A program made the position numbers and the translations under genes. The notes beneath the pieces were generated by a model. The model was not told where the DNA came from. It searched no databases and saw only the letters and a program-made list of their open reading frames with translations. A stretch of 64,000 bases of DNA, taken from positions 606,602 to 670,601 of the forward strand of contig NZ_PDLY01000001.1 in the NCBI RefSeq assembly GCF_014048465.1, given 5' to 3'. The DNA is from Bombella mellum (lineage in GTDB: Bacteria; Pseudomonadota; Alphaproteobacteria; Acetobacterales; Acetobacteraceae). Of this stretch, positions 33,324 to 41,520 are shown piece after piece (position 1 is the stretch's first letter; each line of letters opens with the position of its first letter).

Positions 33324-34162
33324 GAGAAGTTGTTAGCAAGTCAGGTTTTGAGGAGATGAGAGAGTTGGCTAATAAACGGGGGAACCAAGATAAAAAGCCC
33401 ACGAGGAGACGTCAGGAAGCAACTCCTGCTACGCTTAGGGCATTGGCTTTTCGGTCTGGAAATGAGTGTGCCTTTCCGGGATGTAGTGAAAAGTTTGTTT
33501 CTCATGACAATTTTAGAAGTAGAGGGCAGGCAGCTCATATTTGCGCCTTATCAGAAGGTGGTCCTCGTTATGACCGTACTATGACGGAAGAAGATAGGAA
33601 TTCTATTAAAAATCTTATTTATCTTTGTTCAAAACATCATGAGGAAATTGATAAAATTAATCCTGATAAATATTCAGCAGAGAATCTGCGCAAAATGAAG
33701 GAGGATCATGAGCGTCGTGTCGACAATGCCTGCTATTCTTGTGTTGGCTTTCCTGAGCTTGAGGCTGTTACGGAGTACATTATTAACTCCCGCAAGACAG
33801 CAATGACTGACGATACTCAGAATGAGTTTGATAAAATTAGATTGTCTGAAAAGATAGAATTGAATCATCTTACTGAATGTGATCACGATATGATTGAAAA
33901 TGCGTTGCAGAGAGCATACCTTGTAAAAAGGTTTATCGAAGAGCGGGCGCAGATGGATTCAGATTTTCCAGCAATGCTGAAAGCAGGATTTCGAGAACAT
34001 TATTATGCTCTTTTTCTTAGGGGAAAGAGGGGGCATGATTTGTTCGAAGGGATGTGTGGTTATGTAAAGAGACCTTTTCTTGATGAGTGTGGCAAACAAT
34101 ATGCTGCTCAGGCTGTTCTGGCGTATCTGTTTGAGGCCTGTGATATTTTTGAGCGAAGATGA
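33320..34162 (+). CDS. ABC-3C component 1: HNH nuclease with C-terminal ABC-3C domain
   Basis: About 280 residues from GTG 33320, which overlaps the cI stop (GTGA); ATG 33356 is another possible start. Residues about 45-130 are an HNH nuclease with zinc ligands: ECAFPGCSEKF, GQAAHICALSEGGPRYD, NLIYLCSKHHEEID. The C-terminal 75 residues (YLVKRFIEERAQMDSDFPAM, HYYALFLRGKRG) fit the ABC-3C C-terminal domain that links effectors to the system. In ABC three-component systems this protein is the predicted effector. AT-rich relative to cI. Confidence 0.7.
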   Translation: MREVVSKSGFEEMRELANKRGNQDKKPTRRRQEATPATLRALAFRSGNECAFPGCSEKFVSHDNFRSRGQAAHICALSEGGPRYDRTMTEEDRNSIKNLIYLCSKHHEEIDKINPDKYSAENLRKMKEDHERRVDNACYSCVGFPELEAVTEYIINSRKTAMTDDTQNEFDKIRLSEKIELNHLTECDHDMIENALQRAYLVKRFIEERAQMDSDFPAMLKAGFREHYYALFLRGKRGHDLFEGMCGYVKRPFLDECGKQYAAQAVLAYLFEACDIFERR

Positions 34163-34410
34163 TCCTTTCAACAAAATCGGGAATGATCCTTCCAACAAAA
34201 TATGTCCCTGTGCCTCGGGCATTAATAAGCGTTAGTGCTGCTGTATTGGAATGCCTGACAAAGCCTATGACTGTTTCCCAGTTGTGGGAAGAGACAGGAC
34301 AGCGTTATGAGGGTTTGTTGTTTGAACGTTTTATACTGGCCACGGATTTGCTTTACATCATGGGAGCGGTCGAAATGAACAATGGTCTGATTGAAAAGAA
34401 AAAATCATGA
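34159..34410 (+). CDS. ABC-3C middle component (83 aa)
   Basis: Coupled by ATGA on both sides, between the HNH protein and the ATPase. PTKYVPVPRALISVSAAVLE, KPMTVSQLWEETGQRYEGLL and LATDLLYIMGAVEMNNGLIE form a small winged-helix-like protein, the pattern of ABC-3C middle components (the MC6 type, from memory). Its expected role is to bridge ATPase and effector. Confidence 0.7.
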   Translation: MILSTKSGMILPTKYVPVPRALISVSAAVLECLTKPMTVSQLWEETGQRYEGLLFERFILATDLLYIMGAVEMNNGLIEKKKS

Positions 34411-36161
34411 TACATGGTGTTTATGCAAATAAAGCAGGTTTCCATGAATTTGAGGTGAAAGAAGGTGTCAACCTGATTCTGGCAGAACGAACAAAAGTAT
34501 CAAGAAAGAAAGATACAACGAATGGTATTGGTAAAACTCTTTTGTTGGATATAATAGATTTTTGTTTGGGAAGTGACTGGAAGAGAAAAAAAAACCTCAA
34601 CAGTGCTGCACTAGAAGGATGGTCATTTACGCTTGATATTACTCTGGCCGGGGGAAGATTGCTGGTCAATCGATCTATGGATGATGGTAAGTTTGTTTCT
34701 GTATCCGGTGAGACAGAAAAACTTTCTTGTCCATTGCCTGTAGCCCAAGAAAATGCTTCTGGTATCCCTGTAAAGGATTGGTGCGATTTTCTGGGGAGTG
34801 CATTTTTTGGCTTATCCAACGAAGATATGGAAGGGAAGAATCATCCTTCCGCACGAGCACTTCTTGGATTTTTTGTCCGCACAGGTCCTGATGCTTACAA
34901 TGATCCTTTTAAACCTGTGCCACGTCAGAACGCTTGCCTGTCCCAGGTCAATAATGCCTTTCTGCTTGGTTTGGATTGGACGAAAATACGTCGTCTTTAT
35001 GAAATCAAAGATGAAAAAAAAGATCTTGATGTTTTAAAGAAACACATCAGGTCCATCCCTATAAATGTAGACCAGATGACACCTGGAGCACTCCATGCAG
35101 AATATCGTAAGCTTGTTCGTCAATGTGATGACATGGAGGATGACCTAAGTAAATTTGAGATCATGCCTGAATACAGAGAGATAGAAAAAAAAGCAAATAC
35201 TTTAACGGTAGAGGTAAGTAGATTACGTGACGAGATATATTCAGACAAAATGAAATTGATGAATTACGAAGCTTCAACGACAGAGCCCGATGAAGTAGAT
35301 AATGGAAAGCTTATACGACTTTTTGAAGAGGCTAAAGTTATTCTTCCGCATAATGTAGTAAGTACTCTTGAACAGGCTAAAGAATTTCATATTAACATGA
35401 TTAGGGACAGGAAGTATTTTCTCAAAGGTGAAATGGATAGATTGAGGAGAGGGGTTGAGAAGAAAGATAGAAAATTGGAAGAGTTGGTGAATGAGCGTGC
35501 AAGGTATTTATCAACTTTAAAAGAAAAGCGGGCTCTTGATGAATTTATAGTATTGCAGAACGAATACTCTTCGTTAGTGCAGAGGCGAGATAATATTCTT
35601 CAGACAATGAATTGTAAAAAAATATTTGATGAACGGGTAAATGATGTAAAATTAGAGTTAGATAAAGCTATCAAGGCTATTCGGCAGGATTATGAGGAGA
35701 GAGAAAGCTTGTGGTCTCAGGCGTTGGATATGTTTGCAGATTTTTCAAAAGCTCTTTACGAAAAACCTGGCAGTTTGATTATTGATGTCGATCAGGAGAA
35801 AAAGACAGGGTATAGATTTCAGGTAAAAATAGAAGGGGGTTCGAGCGAAGGTATTAGTAAGATGCAGGTATTTTGTTACGATCTTACGCTTATCTGTTTT
35901 TCTAGAATAGTGGGGCGTGGAATTGATTTTCTTATCCACGATAGCACGATATTTGATGGCGTGGATCCCCGACAACGGGCTCGTGCTTTGGAGCTGGTTG
36001 AGAAGGTGTCTAGGCGATATGATTTTCAGTATATCTGCACGATGAATATTGATTCTGTTCCGGTTAATGATTTGTCGCAAGAGTTCGATTATGAATCGCT
36101 GGTACGAATGACATTGAGCGATAGGAATGATGCTGGGAGTCTTTTGGGCTTTCGATACTGA
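34407..36161 (+). CDS. ABC-3C ATPase (SMC/Rad50-like, DUF2326 type)
   Basis: 584 residues. Walker A is split by a family-typical insert: KKDTTNGIGKTLLLDIIDFC (about residues 33-52). A long coiled coil fills about 200-460 (RKYFLKGEMDRLRRGVEKKD). The C-terminal lobe has RVGRGIDFLIHDSTIFDGVD as Walker B region with DGVD as D-loop, followed by RQRARALELVEKVSRRYDFQ. This is the ATPase of an ABC-3C conflict system, thought to sense invading nucleic acid or its products. Strongly AT-rich. A good terminator follows at 36202. Confidence 0.8.
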   Translation: MIHGVYANKAGFHEFEVKEGVNLILAERTKVSRKKDTTNGIGKTLLLDIIDFCLGSDWKRKKNLNSAALEGWSFTLDITLAGGRLLVNRSMDDGKFVSVSGETEKLSCPLPVAQENASGIPVKDWCDFLGSAFFGLSNEDMEGKNHPSARALLGFFVRTGPDAYNDPFKPVPRQNACLSQVNNAFLLGLDWTKIRRLYEIKDEKKDLDVLKKHIRSIPINVDQMTPGALHAEYRKLVRQCDDMEDDLSKFEIMPEYREIEKKANTLTVEVSRLRDEIYSDKMKLMNYEASTTEPDEVDNGKLIRLFEEAKVILPHNVVSTLEQAKEFHINMIRDRKYFLKGEMDRLRRGVEKKDRKLEELVNERARYLSTLKEKRALDEFIVLQNEYSSLVQRRDNILQTMNCKKIFDERVNDVKLELDKAIKAIRQDYEERESLWSQALDMFADFSKALYEKPGSLIIDVDQEKKTGYRFQVKIEGGSSEGISKMQVFCYDLTLICFSRIVGRGIDFLIHDSTIFDGVDPRQRARALELVEKVSRRYDFQYICTMNIDSVPVNDLSQEFDYESLVRMTLSDRNDAGSLLGFRY

Positions 36162-36201
36162 TTGGTCAATGTATTGGCTGCTTCCTGTTTGATTCGCCTT
36201 A

Positions 36202-36226
36202 GCCGCCCTCCGGGGCGGTTTTTTGT
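36202..36226 (+). terminator. Rho-independent terminator of the cI-ABC-3C operon
   Basis: CCGCCC (36203-36208) pairs with GGGGCGG across a short TCC loop and is followed by six T. It ends the lysogeny transcript 40 bases after the ATPase stop. Confidence 0.8.
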
Positions 36227-36273
36227 ATGATTTCTGGTGGATTATAGCTCTGCTTTCAGTATCTTACAATATA

Positions 36274-36323
36274 TGAAACTTTTAATTACATACCTCTTGC
36301 CTTTAATGTAAGAATAAATTACA
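36274..36323. promoter_or_regulatory. O_L-like operators before the recombination operon
   Basis: TGTAAGAATAAATTACA (36307-36323) matches the first cro-cI operator at 14 of 17 positions and keeps its TGTAA/TTACA arms. TGAAACTTTTAATTACA (36274-36290), 33 bp upstream, is a weaker relative. They lie just before the rightward operon starting at 36359, so the CI protein probably represses that operon too. Confidence 0.6.
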
Positions 36324-36358
36324 TTCGCCTCACACCACACAAACACGGAGGTGATGAG

Positions 36359-36712
36359 GTGGAAAATAACAGGAACGCAGCCCTGTCCCGCCTGAAGGCG
36401 GCCCATGACGAGCTGGAGATTGTCTCTAACGGAACGGGCCTGACACTGGCCGAGCGGAACGAGCTGACGAACGCTATGCTGGCCATCGGCAATCTGATCG
36501 ACGGCCTGACCTACCCATATGAGCGCAACGAGCCGATCACGGAGGCGTCTTTCCCGGTGATCGGGCCTTTCAACACGGCGCAACTGTCTGAGGCTCTGGC
36601 CGGGCTTTCTGTTCGCAGCGAGCAGGACTACCCGCCCGCCCAGGCTGAGCGTGTCCGACACGTCGAGATCGGGCCGGGGCCGAGCATGATTACGGCACGG
36701 AGGGTCGGGTGA
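36359..36712 (+). CDS. First gene of the rightward early operon (117 aa)
   Basis: GTG start with GGAGG 7 bases before it. Helical N-terminal half (AALSRLKAAHDELEIVSNGT, LAERNELTNAMLAIGNLIDG), then GPFNTAQLSEALAGLSVRSE. No recognised family. It directly follows the O_L-like operators and is coupled to the hexapeptide-repeat gene. Confidence 0.65.
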   Translation: MENNRNAALSRLKAAHDELEIVSNGTGLTLAERNELTNAMLAIGNLIDGLTYPYERNEPITEASFPVIGPFNTAQLSEALAGLSVRSEQDYPPAQAERVRHVEIGPGPSMITARRVG

Positions 36713-37278
36713 TGATCAAAAAATACGAACTGACGGATGAGACGATCGAGTGTGATGGGCGCACCCTGTACCGTATCCGTGCACTGGCCCCGATCCCGTT
36801 TGCCGGGGTCTATGGCGGCGAGTTGGGCGGATTCATCGAGACCGAAAAAAATTTAACCCACGATGGGAATGCGTGGGTAGGACAGAATGCCCGTGTGTAC
36901 GGCTCTGCCGAGGTGTACGACTGTGCCAAGGTGCACGGCTCTGCCGAGGTGTACGGTTGTGCCAAGGTGTACGGCTCTGCCGAGGTGTACGGTTGTGCCA
37001 AGGTGTACGGCTTTGCCGAGGTGTACGGCTCTGCCGAGGTGTTCGGTGACGCCGAGGTGTACCACTCTGCCGAGGTGTACGGCTCTGCCGAGGTGCACCA
37101 CTCTGCCAAGGTGTACGGCTCTGCCAAGGTGTACGACTGTGCCAAGGTGTTCGGTGACGCCGAGGTGTACCACTCTGCCGAGGTGTTCGGTTATGCCGAG
37201 GTGTACGGCTCTGCCAAGGTTTACAGCTGTTCCAAGGTTCACGGGCATGGCGATGTGGCTGTGGGAGAATTCGAATGA
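36712..37278 (+). CDS. Hexapeptide-repeat left-handed beta-helix protein
   Basis: 188 residues. The N-terminal 55 residues (KKYELTDETIECDGRTLYRI, GGELGGFIETEKNLTHDGNA) are a familiar opening of a phage protein family. Then about 20 hexapeptides of the form (A/S)-[E/K]-V-Y-G-S form a left-handed parallel beta-helix. The repeats carry no transferase active-site insert, so a structural or binding role is more likely than acyltransferase. The DNA is an 18-bp tandem array that could expand and contract. Confidence 0.7.
   Translation: MIKKYELTDETIECDGRTLYRIRALAPIPFAGVYGGELGGFIETEKNLTHDGNAWVGQNARVYGSAEVYDCAKVHGSAEVYGCAKVYGSAEVYGCAKVYGFAEVYGSAEVFGDAEVYHSAEVYGSAEVHHSAKVYGSAKVYDCAKVFGDAEVYHSAEVFGYAEVYGSAKVYSCSKVHGHGDVAVGEFE
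36890..37255 (+). repeat. 18-bp coding tandem repeats
   Basis: About twenty units resembling GTGTACGGCTCTGCCGAG, each coding one hexapeptide. Nearly uninterrupted similarity between adjacent units makes slipped-strand copy-number change likely. Five other frames are also open through the array because the unit has no stop in any phase; those frames are not genes. Confidence 0.8.
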
Positions 37279-37598
37279 GCACGATCTCCGACCAGATCGC
37301 ACGCCAGAAACGCCCGACAGACAACGGACTTCTGGAACGTGTCGAGGGAGACCGTCATCCGTCGTCACTCACCCTTCTGGCCCTGATAAGCCGCACGGCT
37401 GACATTCTGGAAAAGAATGACACTCTCAACGAGCGGGCGGAGGATGAGACATGGATCGCTTTCGACGCTCTCGACAAGTTGCGGGGGCAGCTGAGTACCA
37501 TTCTCTACGAAGACGAGGCGGGCATGACGGCACATGACCTGCGTGAAGACGCTGTCCGTAATCATCACGACTGCACTCGCAAGAGTGAAGCGGCGTAA
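37275..37598 (+). CDS. Small operon protein (107 aa)
   Basis: Coupled to the hexapeptide gene by ATGA. LERVEGDRHPSSLTLLALIS RTADILEKNDTLNERAEDE and a following helix look like a small helical protein of an early phage operon. No motif identifies it. Confidence 0.55.
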   Translation: MSTISDQIARQKRPTDNGLLERVEGDRHPSSLTLLALISRTADILEKNDTLNERAEDETWIAFDALDKLRGQLSTILYEDEAGMTAHDLREDAVRNHHDCTRKSEAA

Positions 37599-37639
37599 CA
37601 CCCGCAGATAATCACCAAATACGCTGAGGATTTTTTGAG

Positions 37640-37873
37640 ATGCTGGAAAACGCAGGCAGGAGAAGTGCGTCCATTTTCCCTCCGGGGATCATGGAAAGAG
37701 CAGAGTATCAGAAGATGAGGGCCGAGGAGATTGCCGGTCTCAAGGCGGAGGTCAGGAGCAGCCTGGCTGAGGCGGATGAGCTTGAAAAGTGCAGCTTCTG
37801 TGCCACGGTTGCCGCCCTTGAGCATAACGCCTGTGTGGCGATGCGCCGCCTGATAGAGATGGGGGCACTGTGA
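37640..37873 (+). CDS. Small operon protein (77 aa)
   Basis: MLENAGRRSASIFPPGIMER then a helical region AEEIAGLKAEVRSSLAEADE and a CSFCATVAALEHNAC segment with three cysteines that could bind metal. Its stop abuts the next gene's start. Unknown function. Confidence 0.5.
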   Translation: MLENAGRRSASIFPPGIMERAEYQKMRAEEIAGLKAEVRSSLAEADELEKCSFCATVAALEHNACVAMRRLIEMGAL

Positions 37874-38322
37874 TGGCTGACGTGCTCGGGATCATCAATC
37901 AGAGGCATGCGCTTCTGAAACGGGAGTTCGATCAGTACGTTCCGCTGCTTCTGTCCGCTAGGGCGGCCAATGACCTCCTTCCTGTGGCCGTGCAGATTCA
38001 TGAGGTCATGGCGCATATCGAAGCCATCGCCAGGGCGACCCGGCAGGAGATCAGACAGGCCATTGTCAGCCGGATGCTGGAGGATGGCGAGTTTCAGGTG
38101 GATGCCGGCCCATACATGGCCAGCATCCGCAAGGGTTCCACCCGTGCCGTGGTCACGGATGAAAAGGCCCTGAGAGAGGCTGCTCCGGAGCTGTTCAAGC
38201 CCCAGCCCGACAAGGTCGATACTCGCCTGCTGGGACAGGCCCTGAAGGTAAGGGCAGAACTGGCCGGCGCACGGCTTGTCGAGGGAGAGCCGACAGTCAC
38301 GATCAAGGGGAAGACGAAATGA
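37873..38322 (+). CDS. Recombination-operon protein upstream of RecT (149 aa)
   Basis: ATG 37873 immediately follows the preceding stop (a GTG 3 bases earlier is also in frame). Helical N-terminus (INQRHALLKREFDQYVPLLL, RATRQEIRQAIVSRMLEDG) and a strand-rich C-terminus (ALREAAPELFKPQPDKVDTR). Proteins in this slot beside recT are often host-nuclease inhibitors or recombination accessories; the family is not recognised here. Confidence 0.6.
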   Translation: MADVLGIINQRHALLKREFDQYVPLLLSARAANDLLPVAVQIHEVMAHIEAIARATRQEIRQAIVSRMLEDGEFQVDAGPYMASIRKGSTRAVVTDEKALREAAPELFKPQPDKVDTRLLGQALKVRAELAGARLVEGEPTVTIKGKTK

Positions 38323-39152
38323 GCAACGAGATTGCGACAACCGGACATGGAAGCAGCCTGACCATCAACGGGATGGGGGAGGCCTTCGAGCTGGCTAAGG
38401 CAATGGCTTCTGCCAGGATGGTTCCACAGTGCCTTCAGGGAAGTCCCGGGGACTGCCTCATGGTCATCGAGCAGGCCATGCGCTGGCGGATGAGCCCCTT
38501 TGCCGTGGCGCAGGCAACCAGCGTGGTCAAGGGCAAGCTGTGCTTTGAAGGCAAGCTGGTATCTGCCGCCATCCAGAGCAGCGGCGTGCTGGAAGGGCGT
38601 CTGAATTATGAGTTCACTGGGGAGGGGGAGGAACGGGCGGTCATCTGTTCCGGCACGATCAGGGGAGAAAAGAAGCCCCGTACAGTTGAAGTGACCCTGG
38701 AGGCTGCCCGCACGGAAAATGTCTGGTGGAGCAAAACACCTGACCAGATGCTGGCCTATCATTCCTCCCGTGTCTGGGCCAGACGGCATGCGCCGGAAGT
38801 CATGCTGGGCGTCTATTCTCCGGAAGAATTCGATGCATCGGCCGGGCATACCTCAGAGGACGTGATTGACGTTGAGGAAGAGACAGGCCCCAGGGAAAAG
38901 GCACCGGAAGAAACCAAGGAACAGAAAGCGAAACGTCTGGCCGGACAGATAGTTGAGAAAGTCCAGCAGTGCAAAACTCTGGATGAGCTGAATGAGGTCA
39001 TAAATGGAGAGGGATATAAACGGCGCATGACAACCATACGCAGGCATCTGCCGTCTCATGCTGACATGGTTGAAGACAATGTCGAGGTGGTCAGAACCCG
39101 TCTCCAGAATGCGGATCATCAGAGCGACGCCATGCAGGAGATGCCGGAATGA
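38319..39152 (+). CDS. RecT-family single-strand annealing recombinase
   Basis: 277 residues. GEAFELAKAMASARMVPQCL, DCLMVIEQAMRWRMSPFAVA and KGKLCFEGKLVSAAIQSSGV are RecT core motifs, with WWSKTPDQMLAYHSSRVWAR RHAPEVMLGVYSPEEF closing the fold. The C-terminal 90 residues are charged. It pairs complementary strands during phage recombination. The downstream neighbour is a DnaQ-like exonuclease rather than RecE. Confidence 0.85.
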   Translation: MSNEIATTGHGSSLTINGMGEAFELAKAMASARMVPQCLQGSPGDCLMVIEQAMRWRMSPFAVAQATSVVKGKLCFEGKLVSAAIQSSGVLEGRLNYEFTGEGEERAVICSGTIRGEKKPRTVEVTLEAARTENVWWSKTPDQMLAYHSSRVWARRHAPEVMLGVYSPEEFDASAGHTSEDVIDVEEETGPREKAPEETKEQKAKRLAGQIVEKVQQCKTLDELNEVINGEGYKRRMTTIRRHLPSHADMVEDNVEVVRTRLQNADHQSDAMQEMPE

Positions 39153-39754
39153 CCATCCTGTTCTTCGACACAGAAACCACGGGCTTCCCTGTAAAGGGAG
39201 TCCCGCTGGATGACCCACACCAGCCCCGCATCGTTCAGCTGGCGATGATTGAGGCAACTGATGAAGGGAAAATCATCAGCCAGCATTCGGAGATTTTCGA
39301 TGCCCGGATATGCGAGGGCGAAGATTTTGTCATTCCGGAGCAGGCATCAGCGGTTCACGGTATCAGTACTGAATTCTCATTGCATTTCGGTACACCGCAG
39401 AGGTGGGCGATCAGTCGGTTCATGGGCAGAACCAGAGTGTGCCGGCGGTTCGTGGCGCATAATGCAGCCTATGACATGAAGATGCTGAAGATTGCTGCGG
39501 CCCGGTATGGCTATACCATTCCTGATCTGAATGTCACCTGCACGATGGAAGCGAGCCGGGACATTCTCAAAATCCCGCCGACACCACGCATGCAGGCGGC
39601 GGGCTTCACCCAGTACAAAAACCCCAAGCTGGAAGAGGCATACCACCATTTTACCGGGCAGGTGCTTGAGAACGCTCATGATGCCCTGGTCGATACACGG
39701 GCCTGCATGGAGGTTTTCTTCGCTCTGAAGCGTGAGGGGGCAACGGATGACTGA
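39149..39754 (+). CDS. DnaQ-like 3'-5' exonuclease (DEDD)
   Basis: 201 residues. Exo I ILFFDTETTGFP (catalytic Asp/Glu), Exo II RRFVAHNAAYDMKML, Exo III ENAHDALVDTRACMEVFFAL (HxAxxD). It follows recT with an ATGA overlap, so it likely generates or trims the strands that RecT anneals. Confidence 0.85.
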   Translation: MTILFFDTETTGFPVKGVPLDDPHQPRIVQLAMIEATDEGKIISQHSEIFDARICEGEDFVIPEQASAVHGISTEFSLHFGTPQRWAISRFMGRTRVCRRFVAHNAAYDMKMLKIAAARYGYTIPDLNVTCTMEASRDILKIPPTPRMQAAGFTQYKNPKLEEAYHHFTGQVLENAHDALVDTRACMEVFFALKREGATDD

Positions 39755-39935
39755 TTTCATCATCTGCCTGCTGGCACTGTCTCACCTAGGTGTGGGCTAC
39801 CTATGGCGCACCAGCCTTGTACGAACGAGCAACGGCTACCGCTCCGGCCTGGTCAGTGCAGCCGCCTGCGTCACGCTATGGCCTCTGTTCGGCATGGCCG
39901 AACTGGGCGAATGGGCGAAGGAGAGAATGGCATGA
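39747..39935 (+). CDS. Small membrane protein (62 aa)
   Basis: ATG 39747 overlaps the exonuclease stop. Two hydrophobic segments (FIICLLALSHLGVGYLW and GLVSAAACVTLWPLFGM) between a basic middle and an acidic C-terminus. Function unknown; ends overlapping the excisionase start. Confidence 0.5.
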   Translation: MTDFIICLLALSHLGVGYLWRTSLVRTSNGYRSGLVSAAACVTLWPLFGMAELGEWAKERMA

Positions 39936-40108
39936 CGGCAATACCTGAACTTCTTACCATGAAGGACGTTCTGGCACGCCTTCCAGTGGGCAGGACACGT
40001 CTGCTTCATCACCTGAAAACGGTTCCCTCATATGAGGGAACGCCTACCCATGGAAGGTGGGGAAGCAAGTACATTTTCACGGAACAGCAATACGAAGCAC
40101 TGAAGTAG
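39932..40108 (+). CDS. Excisionase-like HTH protein (58 aa)
   Basis: MTAIPELLTMKDVLARLPVG RTRLLHHLKTVPSYEGTPTH (given in two pieces) is a MerR/HTH_17-type winged helix as in phage Xis and AlpA proteins. ATG 39932 overlaps the previous stop by ATGA, and the integrase start follows 8 bases after its stop. Too short to stand out by length alone, but position and fold agree. Confidence 0.75.
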   Translation: MTAIPELLTMKDVLARLPVGRTRLLHHLKTVPSYEGTPTHGRWGSKYIFTEQQYEALK

Positions 40109-40116
40109 AGCCTGTC

Positions 40117-41211
40117 ATGTCCCTCAAACTCATCAAACGCCCGGGTTCGCCATTCTGGTATATCGTTGGTACGGTCAACGGACAGCGCATACGAGAGAGC
40201 ACAGGCACTATTGGGAAAAAGCGGGCGGAGGAATACCGGGCCAAGAGGGAAAGCCAGGCGTGGCATGAAAGCGTGTATGGTGCCCGGTCAGTAGTCACGT
40301 TCTCCCACGCTGTGGCGGCCTATCTTGAGGCAGAGGAAAGATCAGAGACAACCAAGTTCCACCTTTCCCGTCTTCTGGAGCATTTCAAGGAAACGAGGCT
40401 TGTTGATATTGCCCAGCCCCAGCTTGATGCAGCGTATGGGAAAATTCTGAGGGATGGAACGGGAGCCAGCCCAGCAACAAAAATCCGGGGCGTTTTGACA
40501 CCGCTACGGGCCGTGTTGGAGTTTGCTGCCATCCGGCGTTGGTGTGACCGCCCGGCCTTTGACCGGCCCAAGGTGCAGAAACCCCGGACTGTCTTCCTGT
40601 TGCCTGAAGAGGTCAGAGGCATCATCAGGAATGCAGACGATCATCTTCAGCCCCTGCTGGTCTTTCTCATTGGAACAGGAGCCAGAGCGTCTGAGGCTCT
40701 GGAACTGGACTGGAACAAGGTTGACCTGAAAGGCCGACGTGCCACCCTATGGCAGAAGCAGGGGACAGAGAGGCGGGTTAAACTGCCCTCAGTCGTTATG
40801 ACCGCCCTGCATTCACTGTCTCACAGGCAGGGGCGTGTGTTCCGCCCTGTCCATCATGGCAGGGTTACGGATGGATACAGCGACAACGGAAGGACCAGTG
40901 GCGGCCAGTTCAAGAAGGGATGGGCAGGGGCCTGTCGCCGGGCAGGTATGCCAGGGCATGAACGTGTGTGGGTGCCTGTAGGCCAGACCATCGAACGGAG
41001 GCAGTTCGTCCCTGACCATACACCGCATGACCTGCGCCACACATGGGCAACATGGCATTATTGCCTGCACCGTGATCTGTTGAGGTTGAAAGAGGAAGGG
41101 GGATGGGAGAGCATCACGGTCGTGACCCGTTACGCCAAGACCATGCCTGACGTGTACGGCGATGAGATCAGGGCCTTTCTGGAGTGTGACTTCTCAGAAT
41201 TAACGGACTGA
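40117..41211 (+). CDS. int: Tyrosine integrase
   Basis: 364 residues from ATG 40117; the frame is open upstream only through the xis gene. N-terminal arm-binding/SAM-like part (HAVAAYLEAEERSETTKFHL), catalytic Arg in LIGTGARASEALELDW, box II HTPHDLRHTWATWHY, and nucleophile Tyr in ITVVTRYAKTMPDVY. It integrates the prophage at the tRNA-Val 3' end found 73 bases downstream. Confidence 0.9.
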   Translation: MSLKLIKRPGSPFWYIVGTVNGQRIRESTGTIGKKRAEEYRAKRESQAWHESVYGARSVVTFSHAVAAYLEAEERSETTKFHLSRLLEHFKETRLVDIAQPQLDAAYGKILRDGTGASPATKIRGVLTPLRAVLEFAAIRRWCDRPAFDRPKVQKPRTVFLLPEEVRGIIRNADDHLQPLLVFLIGTGARASEALELDWNKVDLKGRRATLWQKQGTERRVKLPSVVMTALHSLSHRQGRVFRPVHHGRVTDGYSDNGRTSGGQFKKGWAGACRRAGMPGHERVWVPVGQTIERRQFVPDHTPHDLRHTWATWHYCLHRDLLRLKEEGGWESITVVTRYAKTMPDVYGDEIRAFLECDFSELTD

Positions 41212-41283
41212 CACAAAACTGACGCACTTTCATTTCCTCTTCTGCTACAATCGGCAGAAAATGAAGGAAAATGAGGCTATGGC

Positions 41284-41335
41284 TCCTGCCTTCACACGGC
41301 AGGGGTCACAGGTTCAATCCCTGTCGCATCCACCA
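41284..41335 (+). tRNA. tRNA-Val(CAC) 3' fragment: prophage attachment site
   Basis: Anticodon arm CTGCC-TTCACAC-GGCAG (anticodon CAC), variable loop, T arm with GGTTCAATCCC and the 3' acceptor strand ending CCA at 41335 are present; D arm and 5' acceptor strand are missing. This is the duplicated 3' part of a tRNA gene left at one end of an integrated element. The intact tRNA should lie at the other prophage end, beyond the window's left edge. Confidence 0.7.
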
Positions 41336-41467
41336 TGATTTTCCTATGAAAATGTTGTTTTGCTGTCAGTGACGAAGTGTTCTTCGCTGCGGAGGGAAGA
41401 ACTACCGGTTGGAAGTCGAATGCTGAACGGGCGGAAAGCTGCTGCCTCTCCGCTCGTTCTCGCAGGA

Positions 41468-41503
41468 GGTCTCTATCCTGACACGAGGCCGGGGATAGAG
41501 ACC
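41468..41503 (-). terminator. Hairpin after the SDR gene
   Basis: GGTCTCTATCC (41468-41478) pairs perfectly with GGATAGAGACC (41493-41503). It lies 18 bases beyond the dehydrogenase stop and would end that leftward transcript; the T-run is weak. The rest of 41336-41520 shows no gene. Confidence 0.45.
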
Positions 41504-41520
41504 GGGCCATCATGGGGTTG

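Noticed and set aside
36890..37255. Possible CRISPR array in the tandem repeats
   Set aside because: Units are contiguous 18-bp coding repeats without spacers.
36853..37402. Long open frames in the other phases of the 18-bp repeat array (for example a 171-codon plus frame)
   Set aside because: The repeat unit lacks stops in every phase; the products are monotonous CTALPR-type repeats and only one frame has the recognised N-terminal domain.
41220..41335. Complete tRNA-Val at the integrase end
   Set aside because: No D arm or 5' acceptor strand can be found upstream; only the 3' half is present.
1..41335. T7-type phage RNA polymerase to explain the late motifs
   Set aside because: No protein of suitable size or with polymerase motifs is encoded in the window; the left end is not visible.
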